Shown piece after piece: positions 40,827-49,612 of a stretch of 64,000 nucleotides of DNA. Position 1 is the stretch's first letter. Every line of letters starts with the position of its first letter. Position numbers and translations under genes: made by a program. The notes beneath the pieces are model-generated. The model made no database searches, was not told the DNA's origin, and saw only the letters and a list, made by a program, of their open reading frames with translations. Source of the stretch: Caulobacter vibrioides (lineage in GTDB: Bacteria > Pseudomonadota > Alphaproteobacteria > Caulobacterales > Caulobacteraceae); the NCBI GenBank assembly GCA_001449105.1, contig LNIY01000080.1, positions 1 to 64,000 on the forward strand. Direction: 5' to 3'.

Positions 40827-42158
40827 CTATTCGCGCATCGCCTGAACCGGGGCCGGCCTCGCCGCGCCGTAACTTCCAGCGGCTCCGAACGCGCCCAGCA
40901 GAAGGCCGGCGATGGCGATGCCCCCGACGCCGAGCGCGCTGGTCGCATAGGCCAGGACGGTCAGGAAGTGGATCCAGTCCAGATCCAGCCGGGCGAACGC
41001 CTTGACCAGCAGCAAGGCGACGCTGCCGACATACCCGCTGGCGTCGGCCACGTAGATCAGGACCCCCGCCGTACCCACGGTGCCGGTCGCCGCGATCATG
41101 CGGTCGAACAGCATGCCGTTGAAAGGCGTATAGGCCATGTAGAGACCCGCCCCGCTGGCGACCATCCAGCCGACCGGTCCCAGCAGACGGGCCTGGTGCA
41201 AGCCGGTCGAGGCGCCCAGCAGAACGAGCCCGCCCGCGATGAAGACCAGGTTGAAGCCGACGGCGCGCTTGTTGTCCTTCACTCGGATCAGGGCGGCCAG
41301 CCCGACCAGCACCAGCAGGGCGACCGGCAACTCCGAGACGCTGAACATCGCCGCAGCGTCCTTGAAGCCGAGCTCGGCCCAGATTTCGGCCGAGAAGTTG
41401 TCGCGGAAATCCCGCACCGCCGTCAGCAGCACATAGACCGCGACCAGCACCGCCAGCACCGGTCCGTGGGCCGCCAGCAGCGCGGCGCGGTCCTTGGCCG
41501 ACATCGGGGCTCGCCGCACGCGCTGGACCTCGTCCTCGGCGTCGGGCGGCGGCATCTGGGCCAGGCCGGCGACTGCGACGAACAGCAGCGGCGCGAACAG
41601 CAGACCGGTCAGGGCCGGCATCCAGCGGTCGTCCACACCTGCCAGCAGCAAGGCCTTGCCCACCGATTTCACGACGCCCGAGGCCAGGATGAAGCTGGCG
41701 CACAGCATGGCGCCGAGCGCCTCGGACAACCGCCGCCCCTCCAGGAAGCCGAACACCAGTCCCCAGATCATCCCCAGGCCAAGGCCGTTCGCGAACAGGG
41801 CCAGAGGCGCCAGCGCGGGCGGCAGCAGGCCCAGCGCCACCAGGGCCAGCTCCGATCCGCCGACCAGCAGCAGGATGGCCAGCGCCCGTCGGCCAGGCGG
41901 CGTCTCCGAAACGACCTTGACCCCGACCACCTTCGACAGCGCGTAGCCGGCGACCTGGGCGATCACCAGGACGATCTTGAAATCGATGGCGAAGGGCCAG
42001 CCGGCGACGTCGCTCCAGTCGGCGGCCGCGAACGGCTTGCGATAGGCGTACATTGAGAAATAGGCGGCGAAGGCGGCCAGGCCGCCATAGGCTGCGAACG
42101 CCCAACTCGGGGCCCGCGACAGCCAGCGCCCGACCAGGCCTTGCGCCGCGCCGCTCAC
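40827..42158 (-). CDS. Multi-pass membrane protein of the phosphonate operon (DUF5690/MFS-like)
   Basis: The 443-residue protein starts at GTG 42158, which overlaps the phnX stop by 4 bases. It has about twelve hydrophobic helices in two halves with a charged central loop at about 200-225 (PPPDAEDEVQRVRRAP). Recognisable stretches are YFSMYAYRKPFAAADW near the start, VLLTAVRDFRDNFSAEIW in the middle and MAYTPFNGMLFDRMIAATG later. I associate these with the DUF5690 family, but from memory. The layout resembles a major-facilitator transporter. Being coupled to phnX, it may import the phosphonate across the inner membrane. Confidence 0.72.
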   Translation of the reverse strand: MSGAAQGLVGRWLSRAPSWAFAAYGGLAAFAAYFSMYAYRKPFAAADWSDVAGWPFAIDFKIVLVIAQVAGYALSKVVGVKVVSETPPGRRALAILLLVGGSELALVALGLLPPALAPLALFANGLGLGMIWGLVFGFLEGRRLSEALGAMLCASFILASGVVKSVGKALLLAGVDDRWMPALTGLLFAPLLFVAVAGLAQMPPPDAEDEVQRVRRAPMSAKDRAALLAAHGPVLAVLVAVYVLLTAVRDFRDNFSAEIWAELGFKDAAAMFSVSELPVALLVLVGLAALIRVKDNKRAVGFNLVFIAGGLVLLGASTGLHQARLLGPVGWMVASGAGLYMAYTPFNGMLFDRMIAATGTVGTAGVLIYVADASGYVGSVALLLVKAFARLDLDWIHFLTVLAYATSALGVGGIAIAGLLLGAFGAAGSYGAARPAPVQAMRE

Positions 42159-42967
42159 CGTGGCGTCTCGCCGGCCGCGATGCGGGCCTCGATGTCGGAC
42201 AGCACCGCCGGCAGTTCGGCGATGCTCTCGATCACGTAGTGAGCGCCGGCTTCGCGCAGGGCTTCGACCGCGACCTCGATACGAGCGGCCCGCTCGGCGA
42301 TCGGCAGAGCGGCCAGGTCCTCGGCGCTCAGGCCGACGCCATTGCCCGACGCGGACAGGCCGACCGTCCAGGCGCCGACCTCCAGCCCCTCCCCGATCCC
42401 GACCACCGCGTCGTCGACCTTGACGCAGGCCCGCGCCGGCCAGACGCCGAGCTCGACCAGGGCTTTCCACATCATCAGCGGCGAGGGCCGTCCCGCCGCC
42501 GTCTCGCCGGCGCAGACAACGACCTCGGGCGCATAGCCCAGCTTGGCCGCCAGCGGCAGGATGTCGGCCATCATCGGCCGGGTGTAGCCGGTGGTCGAAC
42601 CGATCCGGACGCCGCGCGCCTTCAGGTCGGCCGCCACCTCGGCCGCACCGGGGATCAGGGCCGCGCAGGTGCGGGCCGCCTCGCGCATGCGGGGCTCGAC
42701 CGCATCGTGCAGACGGTCGACGTCGGCTTCGGTCGAGACCACGCCATAGCGCTCGCGCCACAGGCCGGCGATGCGCGGCATGGCCAGCAGCGCGCGCACG
42801 TGATCCCGCTTTGCCTTGCCCATATCCGCCCGCGCCTCGGCCTCGGATATCTCGATGCCCGCCTGGCCGAACACATCGCGCAGAGCCACGACAGGCGCGC
42901 GACAGCCGAAGTCGATCATGGTGCCGGCCCAGTCGAAGACGACGGCCTGGATGGGCGACCGGCTCAT
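42155..42967 (-). CDS. phnX: Phosphonoacetaldehyde hydrolase (phosphonatase)
   Basis: It cleaves the C-P bond of phosphonoacetaldehyde to acetaldehyde and phosphate. The 270-residue HAD-superfamily enzyme has the nucleophile motif FDWAGT (Asp12, with Ala14 typical of phosphonatase). The cap helix MGKAKRDHVRAL contains the Schiff-base Lys (Lys53 by position). Motif II is GSTTGYT. Further motifs are GRPSPLMMW and KVDDAVVGIGEG, the metal-binding DD region. It is coupled by ATGA/GTGA overlaps to the FAD oxidase gene upstream and the membrane protein gene downstream. Confidence 0.95.
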   Translation of the reverse strand: MSRSPIQAVVFDWAGTMIDFGCRAPVVALRDVFGQAGIEISEAEARADMGKAKRDHVRALLAMPRIAGLWRERYGVVSTEADVDRLHDAVEPRMREAARTCAALIPGAAEVAADLKARGVRIGSTTGYTRPMMADILPLAAKLGYAPEVVVCAGETAAGRPSPLMMWKALVELGVWPARACVKVDDAVVGIGEGLEVGAWTVGLSASGNGVGLSAEDLAALPIAERAARIEVAVEALREAGAHYVIESIAELPAVLSDIEARIAAGETPR

Positions 42968-44109
42968 GCGGCGGCTCCTTGCTGGGGTAAGTCGTAAAGG
43001 CCGGCGATGACGTCCTCGGCCAAGCCGAAGGCGGTCGAGGCGCCGGTGCCGCTGGTCACGGTCACCAGGCGCACGCGCGGCATGGGGGCTTCGACCAGAC
43101 TGTGGCCCTGGGCGGACGCATAGGTGCCGGTCCAGCGCTCCAGCACCGGCGGCGGAGCCTGGCCGAATACCGCCGCGAACTCGTCCAGGATCAGGGCGTC
43201 GACGTCGTCGCGGGCGAAGGGATCGGGCGTTGCGGCGTAATGGTGGCTGTCACCGACAACGAGCGAGCCGTCGGCGCTCTGCACCACGATCAGGTGGACG
43301 CCATGGGCCAGATGCCCGGCCTGCTCGGCCTCGAGCCGCGCCCGCAGGACGCCCGCTTCCGGCAGATCGGCATAGCCCAGGTAACGGACCAGCCCGAGGT
43401 CCGACATCACCGGCGCCGGCAGACGCCAGCCCGGATCGGCCAGCCGCAGCATCTGAAGCTTGCAGCGGGTGACCTCGGCCCGCGCGAAGTGGTCGGGGAA
43501 CAGGGTGACGAGGTCATCGCCCGGGCAGACGACGATGGTCTCGGCCCGCACTGGCCCTGCCGAGGTTTCCAGCCGTCCGGTCTCGACGCCGCGCACCGCC
43601 GCGCCGCGCAGGAAGGTGACGCCGTGGACGGCTGCCAGCCAGGCGGCCAGGCGCGGGATGGCGGTGCGGGATTCCACCCGCAGGTCGACCTCGCTGGTCA
43701 GGGCGCCCAGCACCTCGCCGCCGCCCGGCAGGCGATCGGACAGGGCGGCGGCCTCGCGCCAGGCGCAGCCCTCGGCCATCTCGGTTTCGAGGAAGGCCTC
43801 CAGCACTGCCCTGGCCTCGGGCCGACGCGCGACCATGGTCAGGCCGCGCTGCAGCACCTCGATCCCGGCCGGACCGGCGATCTCGTTCCAGACCTCGGCG
43901 GAGCGCCGCGCTCGGCGCCAGACCATGCCCCGCGCCTGGCCAGTGACGGTCACGAAGCCGAAGTTGCGCACCGAGGCGCCGTTGGCCTGGGCGTCGCGGT
44001 CCACGACCACCACCCGCTTGCCGAGACGGGCGGCCGCCAGGGCGTGGGCCAGGCCCACGACGCCCGCGCCGACCACGGCCAGATCGAATTGCTGTTCCAA
44101 GTTCGTCAT
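42964..44109 (-). CDS. TIGR03364-type FAD-dependent amine oxidase of the phosphonate operon
   Basis: The 381-residue DAO-family flavoprotein has an FAD-binding Rossmann motif at the N-terminus (DLAVVGAGVVGLAHALAAAR, VVVVDRD). It continues with GASVRNFGFVTVTGQ and ends with WTGTYASAQGHSLVEAP and VTVTSGTGASTAFGLAEDV. Proteins of this type recur next to phnX. Related enzymes are reported to oxidise 2-aminoethylphosphonate or, preferentially, its N-methyl form to phosphonoacetaldehyde (recalled from the literature on PbfC). Here it would replace the PhnW transaminase, which is absent. ATGA overlap with phnX. Confidence 0.88.
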   Translation of the reverse strand: MTNLEQQFDLAVVGAGVVGLAHALAAARLGKRVVVVDRDAQANGASVRNFGFVTVTGQARGMVWRRARRSAEVWNEIAGPAGIEVLQRGLTMVARRPEARAVLEAFLETEMAEGCAWREAAALSDRLPGGGEVLGALTSEVDLRVESRTAIPRLAAWLAAVHGVTFLRGAAVRGVETGRLETSAGPVRAETIVVCPGDDLVTLFPDHFARAEVTRCKLQMLRLADPGWRLPAPVMSDLGLVRYLGYADLPEAGVLRARLEAEQAGHLAHGVHLIVVQSADGSLVVGDSHHYAATPDPFARDDVDALILDEFAAVFGQAPPPVLERWTGTYASAQGHSLVEAPMPRVRLVTVTSGTGASTAFGLAEDVIAGLYDLPQQGAAA

Positions 44110-44145
44110 CCCGAGAAACTGGTGACCGAAGATTTGAGAGAAGGC

Positions 44146-44185
44146 GGCCGCGCGGGCTGAGGGGATCGATGCGGCCCGCGCGGCC
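44146..44185 (-). terminator. Strong intercistronic hairpin after the TonB-dependent receptor gene
   Basis: GGCCGCGCGGGC (44146-44157) pairs perfectly with GCCCGCGCGGCC (44174-44185) around a 16-base loop, between the receptor stop (44196) and the FAD oxidase start (44109). No T-run follows. It may be a partial terminator or an RNA-stabilising 3' end that sets receptor expression apart from the enzymes. Confidence 0.6.
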
Positions 44186-44195
44186 TGGGGTCGGT

Positions 44196-46628
44196 CTAGA
44201 AGCTGAAGTTCAGACCAACCGAGACGGTGCGTGGCGCACCGCGCGTGTAGCGCTGGGTGAACTCGTCCAGCATGCCGCCGATGTACTTCTCGCCCAGCAG
44301 GTTGGTGACATTCAGCTGCAGGTCGACGGCGCGACCGTTCTCCAGCGGCAGGCGATAGCCTGCCGACAGGTCGACGATCGTGTAGGCGGGCAGGTAGAGG
44401 CTGGGGGTGTTGGGCGCGTCGCCGGCGGTCTTGCCGGTATACTTGCCGCGAAGCCCTGCCCGGAAATTGTCGCGGCTGTAGTCCAGGCCCAGCGACACCA
44501 GGGTCGAAGGCGCGCCGGGCACGTCATTGCCCTTGGCCACGGGCTTGACCGCGCCGGCGTTGGCCGTGCCGCCGGTGAAGCCCTCCTGGTAGACGGAGTC
44601 GTTCAGGGTCAGCGCCGCGCTGGCCTTGAAGGCCTCGCTCAGCTCGTAGACCAGGCTGGCCTCGACACCCTTGCTCTCGATGCCTTTGCCAGTGTTGGCG
44701 TAGGCGCCGGAGGTGCCGGCCGTGTAGTTGATGCCGCCGCTGGAGCCGCTCGGCCCGCCGGTGATGAAGTCGGCCGAGTAGAAGGTGATCGCGTTCTTGT
44801 AGTCGATGTAATAGGCCGTGACCTGGGCTGAGAACCGCGGGCCATGGAAACGCAGGCCGGCCTCGAAGTCGTCGGCCACCGAGGACTTCAGCTTGCTGGT
44901 GTCGGTCTGGGTCTTTTCCAGCGCCCAATCGCCCACCGCCCCGTAGTTCTGGGAGAAGCCGGCGAAGGCCTGCAGGCCGTCGTTCACGCGATACAGCGCG
45001 CCCAGGCTGAACAGCACGTCGGAGTCGGCGTTGATGGCCGTCTTCAGCGGGGCGGTCAGCTTGCCGTAGGCGTCCCAGCCGTCGGTCTCGCCCTCGATGT
45101 CGATCAGATATTTCTGGACGCCGCCGGTCAGGGTCAGGTCGCCCAGGGTCCAGGTATCCTCGACGTAGAACTTCCACTGGTCGGTGGAAAAGCGCTGCAT
45201 GAAGTCGATGAGCTGCGGCGCCTCGTAATAGTCGGGCCCCTTGCGGACATCGACGATCTGGCGCCAGGCCCGGCCGAAGTCGCGATCCAGCTTCTCGTAC
45301 CAGACGCCCGCCTCGACCTTGTGCCGGCCGAAGGCGAACTTGCCCTTCGAGGTGAAGCCGTAGCGGTCGTGGCCATAGAGGCTGGTGCGGTAAGTCTGCA
45401 GCGGCGTGCAGGAGGCCGAGACAGCCCCGCCAGCGCCGTAGCACAGCGACGAGGTGATCCGGGTTCCGTCGACGTCGGTATAGTCGACGCCCTGGACGAC
45501 CGCGCGCTGACGACCCGCCGCGTCGGTCCAGCCGTAATAGGCGCGCTTGCGGCTGGAGCCCGGGGCCGTACCGCCGGCGATGGTGCGCACGCCGTTCGGG
45601 TCGATGGCGATCTGCTGGTAGGGCGGCGCCCAGTCCCCCTGCCCCTTCTGGTGATGATAGTAGGGCGCGACCTCGAACTGGATCGCGTCACTGAAGGCGT
45701 AGTCGAACTTGACGTAGGCCAGGGTGTTCTTGCGGTGCGCCGACCAGGCGTGAGCCCAGTTCTCGTTCACCCCGGCGGGGATGCTCGTCCAGTTGGGCAC
45801 GGAGGCGTCGCCGGCCGTCGTGCCGTCGAGGAATGCGCGCGAGGCCTCTATCAGCGGATCATCGACCGCGTCGTCGTAGGAGGCGCGGGCGGTGATGGTC
45901 AGCTTGCCCAGTTCGGTGACCGACTTAGCTTCCGCATGCCACTCGTCGAAGCCGCTGCCGTCGCTGCAGCCGTAGACCCATCGGCAGGCGGTGAAGCGGG
46001 ACAGGCCCACATAGGCGCGGGTGGTGTCGCCCAGCACGCGGCCGGTGTCGTAGACGCCGGCGTAGCGGCGGGCCTCGTTGTCGCCAAGCGTCACCGAGAT
46101 CAGGCCGCCGGCCTCTTCCTTCGGATCGCGGGTGACGTAGGCGATGGTGCCGCCGAGCGCCGAAGCCGAGGCCGAGCCGACGCTGGTCGTGCCCTGGTCG
46201 ATCTGGATGCGCTCAACGTTCTCGCTCATCAGGTACTTCTGGGCCGGCGCGCCGCCCAGATAGTAAGAGGCGTTGTAGGCCGGCATGTCGTCGATCGTCT
46301 GGCCGATCTTCGACGAGCGCAGATTGATGTCGAAGCCGCGGATGTTGACGCCGTAGGTCCACGGATCGGCGTTGAAGGCGTCCGAGCCGCGGATAGCCAC
46401 GCCCGGCACGTCCTGGATGGCGTTGATGATGTTCATGGCCGCCGGCTGGGCGGCGATGGCGTCGGCGGTGACGATCGCGTTGCCGCGCGCCACGGGCGCC
46501 GCCGTGACGACCACAGTGTCGACGGTGTCGGCGTCGCTGGAGGGATCTTCAGCCGCCCAGGCCTGGCCCGCGGCCAGCGCGATCGCGGCCGCGCCGCAGC
46601 TCAGCAGCGCCTTGAATTGGGTCTTCAT
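44196..46628 (-). CDS. TonB-dependent outer-membrane receptor of the phosphonate operon
   Basis: The 810-residue receptor has a signal peptide (AAAIALAAGQAWA) and a TonB-box-like segment VDTVVVTAAP at about 36-45. The plug domain is at about 50-170 (MNIINAIQDVPGVAIRG, VERIQIDQGTTSVG, LGGTIAYVTRDP). The 22-strand barrel ends VNLLGEKYIGG-like, then RTVSVGLNFSF with a terminal Phe. It has no N-terminal STN domain, so no FecI/FecR signalling. Its place at the head of the phnX operon and opposite a LysR gene suggests uptake of a phosphonate or a larger phosphonate-containing compound. Confidence 0.92.
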   Translation of the reverse strand: MKTQFKALLSCGAAAIALAAGQAWAAEDPSSDADTVDTVVVTAAPVARGNAIVTADAIAAQPAAMNIINAIQDVPGVAIRGSDAFNADPWTYGVNIRGFDINLRSSKIGQTIDDMPAYNASYYLGGAPAQKYLMSENVERIQIDQGTTSVGSASASALGGTIAYVTRDPKEEAGGLISVTLGDNEARRYAGVYDTGRVLGDTTRAYVGLSRFTACRWVYGCSDGSGFDEWHAEAKSVTELGKLTITARASYDDAVDDPLIEASRAFLDGTTAGDASVPNWTSIPAGVNENWAHAWSAHRKNTLAYVKFDYAFSDAIQFEVAPYYHHQKGQGDWAPPYQQIAIDPNGVRTIAGGTAPGSSRKRAYYGWTDAAGRQRAVVQGVDYTDVDGTRITSSLCYGAGGAVSASCTPLQTYRTSLYGHDRYGFTSKGKFAFGRHKVEAGVWYEKLDRDFGRAWRQIVDVRKGPDYYEAPQLIDFMQRFSTDQWKFYVEDTWTLGDLTLTGGVQKYLIDIEGETDGWDAYGKLTAPLKTAINADSDVLFSLGALYRVNDGLQAFAGFSQNYGAVGDWALEKTQTDTSKLKSSVADDFEAGLRFHGPRFSAQVTAYYIDYKNAITFYSADFITGGPSGSSGGINYTAGTSGAYANTGKGIESKGVEASLVYELSEAFKASAALTLNDSVYQEGFTGGTANAGAVKPVAKGNDVPGAPSTLVSLGLDYSRDNFRAGLRGKYTGKTAGDAPNTPSLYLPAYTIVDLSAGYRLPLENGRAVDLQLNVTNLLGEKYIGGMLDEFTQRYTRGAPRTVSVGLNFSF

Positions 46629-46817
46629 CGGTGTCCCCTGGTCTCCGGTGAGCGGGGACGCCTTGCCGTCCCGGCGGCCGCTTCATGGGGCGCCGAGCGG
46701 TGACGAGGCCAAGCGTTTGGTTGGATGGGACCCATAGGTCAGGCCTATGCCGATCGTTCGTGACATTTCGATCCGTCACGCCGCCGTCACGCAGCGCGCC
46801 TATGGGAAACCTCCGCC
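46629..46817. promoter_or_regulatory. Divergent promoter region with a LysR-type dyad
   Basis: The 189-base gap lies between the receptor and LysR genes. CATAGG-TCAGG-CCTATG at 46733-46749 is a perfect 6-bp dyad with 5-base spacing. A further half-site CCTATG is at 46799-46804, and a small ATGGG-A-CCCAT palindrome lies at 46725-46735. A LysR dyad between a divergent regulator and its target, with a second half-site, is the usual arrangement. Confidence 0.55.
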
Positions 46818-47699
46818 ATGGCCGCCAATTATCAGCATCTGCGCGCCTTCCACGCGATCGCCCTGGAGGCCAGCGTCACCCGCGCCGCACGCCGCCTGAG
46901 CGTCGCCCAGCCCACCCTTTCCCAGCAGTTGAAGGCCCTGGAGGATCGGCACGGCGTCAGCCTGTTCGAGAACCGCCGCTCGCCGCTCAAGCTGACCAGC
47001 GCCGGCCGCGACCTCTTCGCCCTGACCGAGCGCCTGTTCGCGGTCGCCGCCGATGTCGACGACATGCTTGGCGAGGCCGTCAGCCTGTCGGGCGGATCAT
47101 TGCGGATCGGCGGCGACTGCCCGCCGCAGGTCGCTCGCGTGGTCGCCCGCTTCCGCGACAGAAACCCCGGCGCCCACGTGCAGGTGCGGATGGGCAACGC
47201 CCGGGAGGCCATGCGCTGGCTGAGCGCCGCGGAGATCGACGTGGCCATCGCCAGCGATCCGCCAGCCGACGGCCAGTTCACCTACGACCCGCTCTACACC
47301 GACCATCTGGCTCTGGCCGTCCCCGCCAACCATCCGCTGGCCGCGCTGGAGACCACCCCGATCGCAAGCCTGGCCAACGAGACGCTGCTGATCCGGGAGC
47401 CCACGTCCAAGACCCGCGCCTTCACCGAACAGGCCCTGGCGTCGGCTGGCGTCGAGGTGCGCGAAACCCTCGAACTACAAAGCCGGGAAACCATCCGCGA
47501 GGCCGTGGCGCTGGGCCTGGGCGTCAGCGTCTTCTTCTCGTCGGAATGCCCGCCGGACCCGCGCATCGCCTACCGTCCTTTGTCTGGCCAGGTTCGCGAG
47601 CAACCCCTGCGGGGCTATCTCGTCTGCCAGCAGGACCGTCGCCGCAGCCCGCTGATCCGGGCGCTGCGGGCTATTGCCGTGGAATTGGCTGTGAACTGA
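46818..47699 (+). CDS. LysR-type transcriptional regulator of the phosphonate operon
   Basis: The 293-residue regulator has an N-terminal winged HTH (about 5-65: YQHLRAFHAIALEASVTRAA, LSVAQPTLSQQLKALEDRHG, LFENRRSPLKLTSAGRDL). The effector domain is at about 90-290 (SLRIGGDCPPQVARVVARFR, EIDVAIASDPP, PLYTDHLALAVPANHPLA, LGLGVSVFFSSECPPDPRI). It is divergent from the receptor gene and close to phnX-type genes, as LysR regulators often are in aminoethylphosphonate loci. The inducer is probably the phosphonate or an intermediate. Confidence 0.92.
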   Translation: MAANYQHLRAFHAIALEASVTRAARRLSVAQPTLSQQLKALEDRHGVSLFENRRSPLKLTSAGRDLFALTERLFAVAADVDDMLGEAVSLSGGSLRIGGDCPPQVARVVARFRDRNPGAHVQVRMGNAREAMRWLSAAEIDVAIASDPPADGQFTYDPLYTDHLALAVPANHPLAALETTPIASLANETLLIREPTSKTRAFTEQALASAGVEVRETLELQSRETIREAVALGLGVSVFFSSECPPDPRIAYRPLSGQVREQPLRGYLVCQQDRRRSPLIRALRAIAVELAVN

Positions 47700-47705
47700 T
47701 CGCCC

Positions 47706-48470
47706 ATGCAGGTTCCCGAAATCTTCTGGACACTGGCGGCGATCGTGCTGGGGCCCTTCGTGGGCAGCTTCATCGGCTTGCTGACTTTGCGCCTGCCGGT
47801 CGAACGGCCCTGGGCGGCGTCGCGTTCGGCCTGCGACGGCTGCGGCCGCAAGCTCGGGCCGATGGACCTGGTTCCCATCATCAGCTTCGCCGCCCTGCGC
47901 GGGCGCTGCCGCAGCTGCGGCTCGGCCATTCCCCGGCGCTACCTGCTGCTGGAGCTGGGCTGCCTGGCAATCGGCGCCTGGAGCGCGGCGAGCTTCGACG
48001 GGCCGATGACGCTGGCCACGGCCGTCCTCGGCTGGTGGCTGCTGCTGCTGGCCGTCATCGACGCCGAGCACTTCTGGCTGCCGGACAGGCTGACCCTGCC
48101 GCTGGGCGTGGCAGGCTTCGCCGTCTCGATCCTTGTGCTGCGCGAACCGGTCTGGACGCCGGTGCTGGGCGCGACAGTAGGTTTCACGTCGCTGTGGCTG
48201 CTGGCCTGGATCTACGAGCGCGTGCGCGGCCGCGAAGGCCTGGGCGGCGGCGATCCGCGCCTGCTGGGCGCCATCGGCGCCTGGACCGGCTGGAGCGCCC
48301 TGCCCTCGATCGTCGTCTGGGCGGGCCTGGCGGGGATCAGCGTCGCCCTGGCGCAGCTGATCCTTCGTCGCCGAGTGACGCTGGACCAGCGGCTGCCGTT
48401 CGGGGTGTTCCTGGCGATCGGCGCCTGGCTGACCTGGCTGCTAGGGCCGCTGCACGGCTTTCTCGGCTGA
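47706..48470 (+). CDS. gspO: Prepilin peptidase GspO
   Basis: The aspartyl membrane protease cleaves and methylates pseudopilins. The 254-residue protein has GPFVGSFIGLLTLRLP and a two-pair Cys zinc site (CDGC at 43-46 and CRSC at 68-71). Catalytic aspartates are in LLAVIDAEHFWLPD (Asp119) and GLGGGDPRLLGAIGAW (Asp183), with Arg in place of the more common Lys after the second. About eight membrane helices are visible. It begins 6 bases after the LysR gene and overlaps gspN convergently by 30 bases. It is the only prepilin peptidase in the window, so it may serve both T2SSs. Confidence 0.93.
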   Translation: MQVPEIFWTLAAIVLGPFVGSFIGLLTLRLPVERPWAASRSACDGCGRKLGPMDLVPIISFAALRGRCRSCGSAIPRRYLLLELGCLAIGAWSAASFDGPMTLATAVLGWWLLLLAVIDAEHFWLPDRLTLPLGVAGFAVSILVLREPVWTPVLGATVGFTSLWLLAWIYERVRGREGLGGGDPRLLGAIGAWTGWSALPSIVVWAGLAGISVALAQLILRRRVTLDQRLPFGVFLAIGAWLTWLLGPLHGFLG

Positions 48471-49151
48471 CAGCCGCGTCGACACCACGCGCCGGACCCC
48501 GGCCGCGTCCCTGGCGAAGCCCTGGTCGAGCGCGGCCTGCACCAGCACCGGATCGGCCGTCGCCACCGCGATCTCGGCCTGGAGGCGCCCAGCGCCGTCG
48601 GCCCGCAGGGTGATCGCCGCGCCGCCTCCGCCGGTCGGCGTCAGGCGCGCGACCCAGTCGCCGCCCACGCAGGCCGGCGTCCCGGCGAAGGTCGCGCCGC
48701 CCAGCAGCGGATCCTGCGTCGGACGGAAGCGGATCTGGCCGCCCGCCCGTCGACAGCGGCCGTCGCGGAACAGCGCATCGACGTCCCTGGCCTCGATCCG
48801 GCCGGCCAGCTGGGCCAGTTCGAGCGAGATCGCCCCCTTCAGCCCCTCCAGGCCCTTGTCGCGACCCAAGCGCAGGACGAAGGCGCGAGCGGCGGCCTTG
48901 TCGGTCGCGTGCAGCCGGACCTCCCCAGCAAGCAGCGCCAGCGGCGAGAGCCCGACCTGGAAGGTCCCCAGCCGCCTGCCCTGGGCCGTGGCCAGGCTCG
49001 CGCGGCCGCGCCAGACCGTGCCGGAGGCCTCCGAGACCCGCAGCGCTCCGCCTTCGGCCAGCCGGCCGGTCAGCAGCGTCACAGGCGCCAGCGCCGCGAT
49101 CATGACGGCCGTCAGTCCGGCCAGCACGGCGATCAGAATGCGGGTGTTCAT
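48441..49151 (-). CDS. gspN: T2SS-2 protein GspN
   Basis: The 236-residue protein has an N-terminal helix (about 5-28, LIAVLAGLTAVMIAALAPVTLL) and a periplasmic GspN-type domain: RVSEASGTVWRGRASLATA, LGTFQVGLSPLALLAGEVRL and GGDWVARLTPTGGGGAAITL. GspN is an accessory of some T2SSs and is absent from T2SS-1 here. It is the last gene of the T2SS-2 operon and its 3' end overlaps the convergent gspO gene by 30 bases. Confidence 0.88.
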   Translation of the reverse strand: MNTRILIAVLAGLTAVMIAALAPVTLLTGRLAEGGALRVSEASGTVWRGRASLATAQGRRLGTFQVGLSPLALLAGEVRLHATDKAAARAFVLRLGRDKGLEGLKGAISLELAQLAGRIEARDVDALFRDGRCRRAGGQIRFRPTQDPLLGGATFAGTPACVGGDWVARLTPTGGGGAAITLRADGAGRLQAEIAVATADPVLVQAALDQGFARDAAGVRRVVSTRLSAEKAVQRP

Positions 49152-49612
49152 CGGGCGGCCCTGGCGAAGGTGACCTCGGCCTCGACGAGACCGCTATCGA
49201 GCCGCGAGGCGGTAAAGCCGGCGACGCTGAGCCCCGCCTCCCGCTCCAGCGACGCCGTCCAGGGCAACAGGGCCCGGGCGTCTACCGCGTTGATCCAGAC
49301 GGTGAAGGCGCCGTCGCTCTCCTGACGCTTTCGGGCGATGGGCATGCCCAGGCCGGCGGCGCTGGCCTCTACGATCGCGGCGACCGGACGGGCGTCGGCC
49401 TTGGCCGCAGGACCGCCGACCGAGGCTAGCTTCAGCGCGGAGGACTGCTCGCGCGCCTCCAAAAGGCGTTCGCGGGCGTCCAGGCTCGCCCGCTTCAGCG
49501 GCGCGACCACGCCATAGAAGCCGCCCACGCCGAGGATGGCGACGGCCATGACGACCAGCATCACCCGTTCGCGCGGGGTACGGGCGTTCCAGCTTTCGAG
49601 GATGCGGCTCAC
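49148..49612 (-). CDS. gspM: T2SS-2 platform protein GspM
   Basis: The 154-residue protein has a short cytoplasmic start (ILESWNARTPRERVM), one helix at about 18-36 (MLVVMAVAILGVGGFYGVVAPL), a coiled segment, and a GspM periplasmic domain (GMPIARKRQESDGAFTVWIN, ALLPWTASLEREAGLSVAGF). ATGA overlaps connect it to gspL and gspN. Confidence 0.9.
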   Translation of the reverse strand: MSRILESWNARTPRERVMLVVMAVAILGVGGFYGVVAPLKRASLDARERLLEAREQSSALKLASVGGPAAKADARPVAAIVEASAAGLGMPIARKRQESDGAFTVWINAVDARALLPWTASLEREAGLSVAGFTASRLDSGLVEAEVTFARAAR

